Positions 7,195-10,052 of a stretch of 10,052 nucleotides of DNA are shown here, in pieces; the stretch's first letter is position 1; the number at the start of each line of letters is the position of its first letter. The stretch comes from Gammaproteobacteria bacterium. GTDB taxonomy: Bacteria > Pseudomonadota > Gammaproteobacteria > SZUA-229. The stretch is taken from contig JACPVK010000380.1 of the NCBI GenBank assembly GCA_016191795.1, forward strand, positions 1 to 10,052, written 5' to 3'. The notes under the pieces were generated by a model. It had not been told where the DNA came from. It worked only from the letters and a program-made list of their open reading frames with translations, and made no database searches. Position numbers and translations under genes: made by a program.

Positions 7195-7344
7195 GAGAGG
7201 AATCAACACGAAACAAATTAATGTTCTTTGTTGCGTAAGTTCAGTTCTTCTGTGGCACAGACCATCCGGGATAAAAGTTGGCAAGACAAAAATAATAATC
7301 TGCTAATAAAGGTGTTTTTGTCAGTTTCCGGATATCACCCGGAG

Positions 7345-7388
7345 TTGTGTGATGGCAACTTGCATTGTTTTTGCATATGCGGTATTCA
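7345..7388 (+). promoter_or_regulatory. Weak candidate promoter region for regBA
   Basis: The nosZ-regB gap (7094-7433) contains no gene. On the plus strand there is a possible sigma70 pair, TTGCAT at 7360-7365 and TATTCA at 7383-7388, with 17 bp between. Just upstream the dyad AGTTG-N8-CAACT (7343-7360) contains TTGTGTGATGGCAA, a poor FNR-like match. A further small inverted repeat, TCCGG/CCGGA, lies at 7327-7343. None is strong; the region is listed so the gap is accounted for. Confidence 0.25.
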
Positions 7389-7433
7389 GTGCATCGCGTT
7401 TTGTAATTGCAATGGGATAATGGCACGACCATC

Positions 7434-8696
7434 ATGTCTAAACCGCTTCAATATTCATCTCCGGGCTCCAATCATCTGGCGTTGCTGCTGGCCATGCGCG
7501 GCTCGGTATTTTTCATCGAAGTGGTGTTGTTGATCATTTTTTATGCCATCGGTATGCGCGCGTCACTGACCGCTGTTGCCATTGTCATGGCATTACAACT
7601 CCTCACCAATATATTTACCGCCATGCGTTTACGTCGAGAGCGGCCAGTTGGTGATGCGGAATTCTTCGGGCATATTTTTCTGGATATCGCGGCACTGACA
7701 GCCATTTTTTATCTCACCGGCGGTTATGCCAATCCATTGATCTGGGCCTATTTGCTACCGTTAATCGTGGCCGCAATTATTTTGCCGTCATTTTATGCCT
7801 GGGTGACCACGGCGATTACCATTGGGTGTTATGCCACATTGATATTCTGGAACGTACCGCTTGAACATGTGCATGATGGGCATACCAATGCGTTTAATTT
7901 ACACCTGTACGGTATGTGGTTTGGTTTTGTATTCAGTGCGGGAATTGTTGCGCATTTTGTGGTGCGTTTGAGCAGCGCCCTGCGTGATCGTGAGCGACAA
8001 CTTTCGCAGGCACGTGAAAAAATGTTTGAACAGGAGCGTGTTGTCGCACTGGGTGCGCTGGCCGCCGGCGCAGCTCACGAGCTGGGTACGCCCCTGGCCA
8101 CCATGGCGGTGTTAACCAGGGAGATGGAAGTGGAACATCAGGGCGATGCTGATTTAAAAGATGGCTTGCAGTTATTACGCCAGCAGGTAGATCGCTGCAA
8201 GGATATTTTGTCATCCATGGCAAAATTGCACGGCCAGCCGCGAGCTGATTCAGCCAGTGCTATGTCATTGCAAATCTTTCTTCAGGATGTGTTTGAACGC
8301 TGGCAGGAGCTGCATCCGGTAACGCCCTTAACTGTGAAACTGGATGGCGTAGACGAAATCAAAAATATTCTGGCAGAACGGACCCTGAGTCAGGCGATTA
8401 CCCATTTACTCGACAACGCGGCTGAAGCTTCTCCCGCCGGGATTGAGGTGGTGGCAAGCGGCAATACGCGTGAGCTGGATTTACAAATTCTTGATCACGG
8501 CAACGGCTTGCCCGAACAACACAATATTGGCGAACCGTTTGTAACCACCAAGCCGCATGGACAGGGTCTGGGGATTTATTTATCGCGCACCGTCATTGAA
8601 GGCCTGGGTGGTACCATGAGTATTGCCAATCGTGAGCAACGTGGAGCTGTTGTCCATATTCGAATTCCCGTGCAGGCCCTGCAGGTGAATGTATGA
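7434..8696 (+). CDS. regB: RegB/PrrB/RoxS-family redox sensor histidine kinase
   Basis: This is the membrane sensor of a global redox two-component system. The 420-residue protein has about six membrane helices in residues 15-180. The heptad GGYANPL (96-102) corresponds to the quinone-binding GGXXNPF signature, with Leu replacing the final Phe. The H-box ALGALAAGAAHELGTPLAT has the phospho-acceptor His215. Cys255, in DRCKDIL, lies exactly 40 residues later, the same spacing as His225 and redox-active Cys265 of Rhodobacter RegB. The ATPase domain has the N-box HLLDNAAEA (Asn328), DHGNG (354-358), EPFVTTK (367-373) and GQGLG (376-380). The ATG at 7434 (MSKPLQYS) was chosen over an upstream in-frame TTG at 7407; the ribosome site is weak either way. 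It overlaps the regulator gene by ATGA. It is divergent from nosZ across 340 bp, which suggests control of N2O respiration. Confidence 0.92.
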   Translation: MSKPLQYSSPGSNHLALLLAMRGSVFFIEVVLLIIFYAIGMRASLTAVAIVMALQLLTNIFTAMRLRRERPVGDAEFFGHIFLDIAALTAIFYLTGGYANPLIWAYLLPLIVAAIILPSFYAWVTTAITIGCYATLIFWNVPLEHVHDGHTNAFNLHLYGMWFGFVFSAGIVAHFVVRLSSALRDRERQLSQAREKMFEQERVVALGALAAGAAHELGTPLATMAVLTREMEVEHQGDADLKDGLQLLRQQVDRCKDILSSMAKLHGQPRADSASAMSLQIFLQDVFERWQELHPVTPLTVKLDGVDEIKNILAERTLSQAITHLLDNAAEASPAGIEVVASGNTRELDLQILDHGNGLPEQHNIGEPFVTTKPHGQGLGIYLSRTVIEGLGGTMSIANREQRGAVVHIRIPVQALQVNV

Positions 8697-9232
8697 TAAA
8701 TCAGGCGAACAATCTGTTACTGGTTGATGATGATGAAGTGTTTCGCAAAGTGCTGGCGCGCGCCATGCAAAAACGCGGCTATGCTGTGCGCAGCGCGGAA
8801 GATGCAGAAGCGGCCATACAACTCGCCAGTGAAACAGTTCCGCAATTTGCCGTGGTGGATTTAAAAATGCCAGGCCCGTCGGGTCTGGTTCTGGTATCGC
8901 AACTCAAACAATTAAATCCGGATATGCGTATTGTCATGCTAACCGGTTTCGCCAGTGTCGCCACGGCTGTTGAAGCCATTAAACTCGGCGCCACGCATTA
9001 CCTTGCCAAACCCGCTGACGCCGATGAAATAGTTGCCGCATTTGGACGCGAAACAGGCGATGTTGAAACCGAACCGGCAGCCGCGCCCATGTCAGTACCA
9101 CGAGTGGAGTGGGAGCATATCCAGCGTGTGTTAACCGAACACGATGGCAATATTTCTGCCGCGGCACGCAGTTTGAATATGCACCGGCGTACCTTGCAAC
9201 GAAAACTGTTGAAGAATCCGGCGAAACGCTGA
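8693..9232 (+). CDS. regA: RegA/PrrA/RoxR-family response regulator
   Basis: This is the DNA-binding partner of the adjacent sensor kinase. The 179-residue protein has a receiver domain with acidic residues Asp12-Asp14, phospho-acceptor Asp56 in VVDLKMPG, Thr84 and Lys106 in YLAKP. After a Pro/Ala-rich linker (about 118-132) comes a Fis-type helix-turn-helix with WEHIQRVL and LNMHRRTLQRKL, a motif highly conserved across RegA/PrrA/ActR/RoxR. The length matches the family. The ATG overlaps the kinase stop (ATGA), and AGGTG five bases upstream (8683-8687) is a suitable ribosome site, so the two are translationally coupled. In other proteobacteria this regulator controls respiration, denitrification and carbon or nitrogen fixation genes. 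Position next to nosZ makes nosZ and regBA itself likely targets, but I did not identify a binding site. A terminator follows 48 bp after the stop. Confidence 0.94.
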   Translation: MINQANNLLLVDDDEVFRKVLARAMQKRGYAVRSAEDAEAAIQLASETVPQFAVVDLKMPGPSGLVLVSQLKQLNPDMRIVMLTGFASVATAVEAIKLGATHYLAKPADADEIVAAFGRETGDVETEPAAAPMSVPRVEWEHIQRVLTEHDGNISAAARSLNMHRRTLQRKLLKNPAKR

Positions 9233-9277
9233 CTGAAAAATGTTTTATCGTTAACCAGCAGCGTTTTGTGTAACAAG

Positions 9278-9330
9278 AATAAAAAACCCCGGCATGCGGG
9301 GCTTTTTTATTTGGCGGAGAAGGCGGGATT
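9278..9330 (-). repeat. Partial copy of the tRNA-Ser 3' end plus its terminator
   Basis: This stretch repeats 9510-9561 in the same orientation, offset by 231-232 bp. It includes the terminator hairpin, the sequence TTATTTGGCGGAGAA and part of the T-stem. Read on the minus strand it ends AATCCCGCCTTCTCCGCCA, against AATCCCTTCTTCTCCGCCA in the intact tRNA: the last 19 bases with two differences, then the terminator. It is not a functional tRNA. It resembles the tRNA 3'-end repeats of the E. coli tyrT (rtT) region or an att-site relic. Confidence 0.8.
9281..9308 (+). terminator. Intrinsic terminator of regBA (bidirectional form)
   Basis: The stem CCCCG/CGGGG (9287-9291 and 9297-9301) with loop GCATG is followed by C and six T on the plus strand and preceded by six A. 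It can therefore act in both directions. It is nearly identical to the terminator of tRNA-Ser at 9512-9534 and belongs to a duplicated segment. Confidence 0.85.
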
Positions 9331-9510
9331 ATTCGGCGCTTCTTTGCTACGCATTCCATGCTTCGCAAGAAGTCCTGCCTGCACATCCGTGTGCAGGCGT
9401 TCGCAGCATGCTGCTCACCCTTGCGCCTCACCCTTTGGGCTTGCTACGCTCATTCAAATTCGCTCCAGGCGAATTTGTCGAACCGATTCTCATCCCTTCT
9501 TCTCCACCCA
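9331..9510. other. Hairpin-dense non-coding region with an inverted tRNA-end relic
   Basis: Short open frames cross this segment but none looks like a protein. It holds a run of inverted repeats: CTTCTTTGC/GCAAGAAG (9339-9372), CCTGCACA-TCCG-TGTGCAGG (9378-9397), the palindrome GCAGCATGCTGC (9403-9414) and CAAATTCGC/GCGAATTTG (9455-9477). At 9492-9510 the plus strand reads ATCCCTTCTTCTCCACCCA, almost the last bases of the neighbouring tRNA-Ser but on the opposite strand. Together with the flanking direct copies this looks like repeat-derived sequence, possibly transcribed as part of the tRNA precursor. Confidence 0.6.
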
Positions 9511-9511
9511 A

Positions 9512-9534
9512 TAAAAAACCCCGGCATGCGGGGT
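9512..9534 (-). terminator. Intrinsic terminator of tRNA-Ser
   Basis: On the minus strand the stem CCCCG/CGGGG (9533-9529 and 9523-9519) is followed by six T (9518-9513). It begins ten bases beyond the tRNA CCA end. Confidence 0.85.
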
Positions 9535-9542
9535 TGTTTATT

Positions 9543-9632
9543 TGGCGGAGAAGAAGGGATTCGAACCCTTGATACGTTTTAGCGTATACACACTTTCCAG
9601 GCGTGCTCCTTCAGCCGCTCGGACACTTCTCC
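9543..9632 (-). tRNA. tRNA-Ser (anticodon GGA)
   Basis: The minus strand gives a 90-base class II tRNA. The acceptor stem GGAGAAG pairs with CTTCTCC, followed by discriminator G and an encoded CCA at 9545-9543. The D-arm region is TCCGAGCGGCTGAAGGAGCA. The anticodon loop CTGGAAA contains GGA. The long variable arm is GTATACGCTAAAACGTATC, and the T-arm is GGGTTCGAATCCC. It closely follows E. coli tRNA-Ser(GGA). It reads UCC and UCU codons. It stands alone with its own terminator. Confidence 0.97.
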
Positions 9633-9647
9633 AGTAAATGGAAGTTC

Positions 9648-9653
9648 ATTATA
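9648..9653 (-). promoter_or_regulatory. -10 element of the tRNA-Ser promoter
   Basis: A perfect TATAAT on the minus strand ends 15 bases before the tRNA 5' end, giving a short leader. I see no good -35 at 16-18 bp upstream (candidates such as TCACTA are poor), so promoter strength is uncertain. Confidence 0.55.
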
Positions 9654-9795
9654 TTCACGATGTGTCGTGGCTAGTGACGCACCGGAGCACGCTGCGTGCT
9701 CGAACTCGCTTAATCCCAATAACATGAATTAAGGGCGCGAAGCCTATCCCAGCGCGGTGACAGGGTCAATACTTTGAATGCAGGGTGGATGTAAG
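9654..9795. other. Divergent tRNA-Ser/ffs spacer
   Basis: No gene is visible here. The only structure is a compact inverted repeat, GAGCACGC/GCGTGCTC (9685-9701), with a one-base centre. The upstream part should contain the -35 region of the tRNA promoter. Confidence 0.5.
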
Positions 9796-9824
9796 TTGAA
9801 AGCACGGAGTAAAGCCGGGATAAT
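9796..9824 (+). promoter_or_regulatory. Sigma70 promoter of ffs
   Basis: TTGAAA (9796-9801) and GATAAT (9819-9824) are separated by 17 bp, five of six matches to each consensus hexamer. Transcription would start about 9831, close to the predicted RNA 5' end. The GC-rich bases after the -10 (CGCCGCC) are typical of stable-RNA promoters under stringent control. Confidence 0.75.
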
Positions 9825-9836
9825 CGCCGCCTCTAT

Positions 9837-9950
<114 letters not shown>

Positions 9951-9989
9951 CCAATTTTTGTGGACTGGCTTCAGGCTGGCTGGTTCAAA

Positions 9990-10020
9990 GTAGGATGGGT
10001 GGCGCGCAGCGAAACCCATC
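9990..10020. repeat. REP-like hairpin after ffs
   Basis: GATGGGT (9994-10000) and ACCCATC (10014-10020) flank a GC-rich centre. This GTAGGATGGGT...AAACCCATC layout is a widespread intergenic palindrome in gammaproteobacteria. It is unrelated to the other two REP families in the window and could back up ffs termination. Confidence 0.55.
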
Positions 10021-10052
10021 GAAAAGTAGCAAGGTTCAAGTAGCAAGTGACA

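Noticed and set aside
7094..7216. N-terminal extension of nosZ by 41 codons
   Set aside because: It reads through the FNR/DNR box. The ATG at 7093 has GAGGAAA upstream and places the Tat motif normally.
9278..9561. Integrated island bounded by att sites at tRNA-Ser
   Set aside because: The direct copies are only about 232 bp apart with no integrase between, so at most this is a relic; rtT-like repeats fit equally well.
9266..9582. Overlapping plus-strand frames opposite tRNA-Ser, including one ending GGEEGIRTLDTF
   Set aside because: This peptide is the well-known false product of reading a serine tRNA on the wrong strand. The frames cross the tRNA and terminators and have no protein-like features.

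Overview
The window reads as a piece of a gammaproteobacterial chromosome. The evidence is the 4.5S SRP RNA, a serine tRNA with an encoded CCA end, Pseudomonas/Xanthomonas-style REP palindromes, sigma70-type promoters, and Tat-dependent (clade I type) nitrous oxide reductase. GC content looks near 50 percent. I cannot name the genus.

The left 7.2 kb is a nitrous oxide respiration (nos) cluster, all on the minus strand. In transcription order it is nosZ (5150-7093), nosR (2616-4886), nosD (1146-2390), nosF (182-1084). This differs from the usual nosR-nosZ-nosD-nosF-nosY-nosL because nosZ comes first. nosY and nosL are not in the window; they may lie to the left of base 1. nosZ and nosR each have a likely FNR/DNR-type box (7181-7194 and 4960-4973), so the cluster looks like several oxygen- or NO-regulated transcription units. 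Two palindromic elements lie inside it: a REP doublet of about 210 bp between nosR and nosD (2401-2610), and a 142-bp foldback element plus a 16-bp homopolymer just after nosF (1-157).

Divergent from nosZ, on the plus strand, is a two-gene operon with an ATGA overlap. It encodes a RegB/PrrB/RoxS-type redox sensor kinase (7434-8696) and its RegA/PrrA/RoxR-type regulator (8693-9232). Placed next to nosZ, it suggests that N2O respiration is tied to quinone-pool or redox state as well as to an FNR-family regulator.

The right end (9233-10052) carries RNA genes: tRNA-Ser(GGA) on the minus strand (9543-9632) and ffs (4.5S RNA) on the plus strand from about 9837, with a good sigma70 promoter. Between regA and the tRNA lies a hairpin-rich stretch. 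It holds a second copy of the tRNA 3' end plus its terminator in direct orientation, and a third tRNA-end-like sequence in inverted orientation.

How the genes work together: NosZ reduces N2O to N2 in the periplasm. NosR is the membrane flavo-iron-sulfur protein that supports its electron supply. NosD and NosF, with the unseen NosY, support copper/sulfur delivery to the CuZ site. RegBA and an FNR/DNR regulator encoded elsewhere probably set expression. The most notable points are the NosZ signal peptide, which resembles a Tat lipoprotein signal, a His in the CuA loop where Trp is usual, the nosZ-first order, and the tRNA-end repeats.
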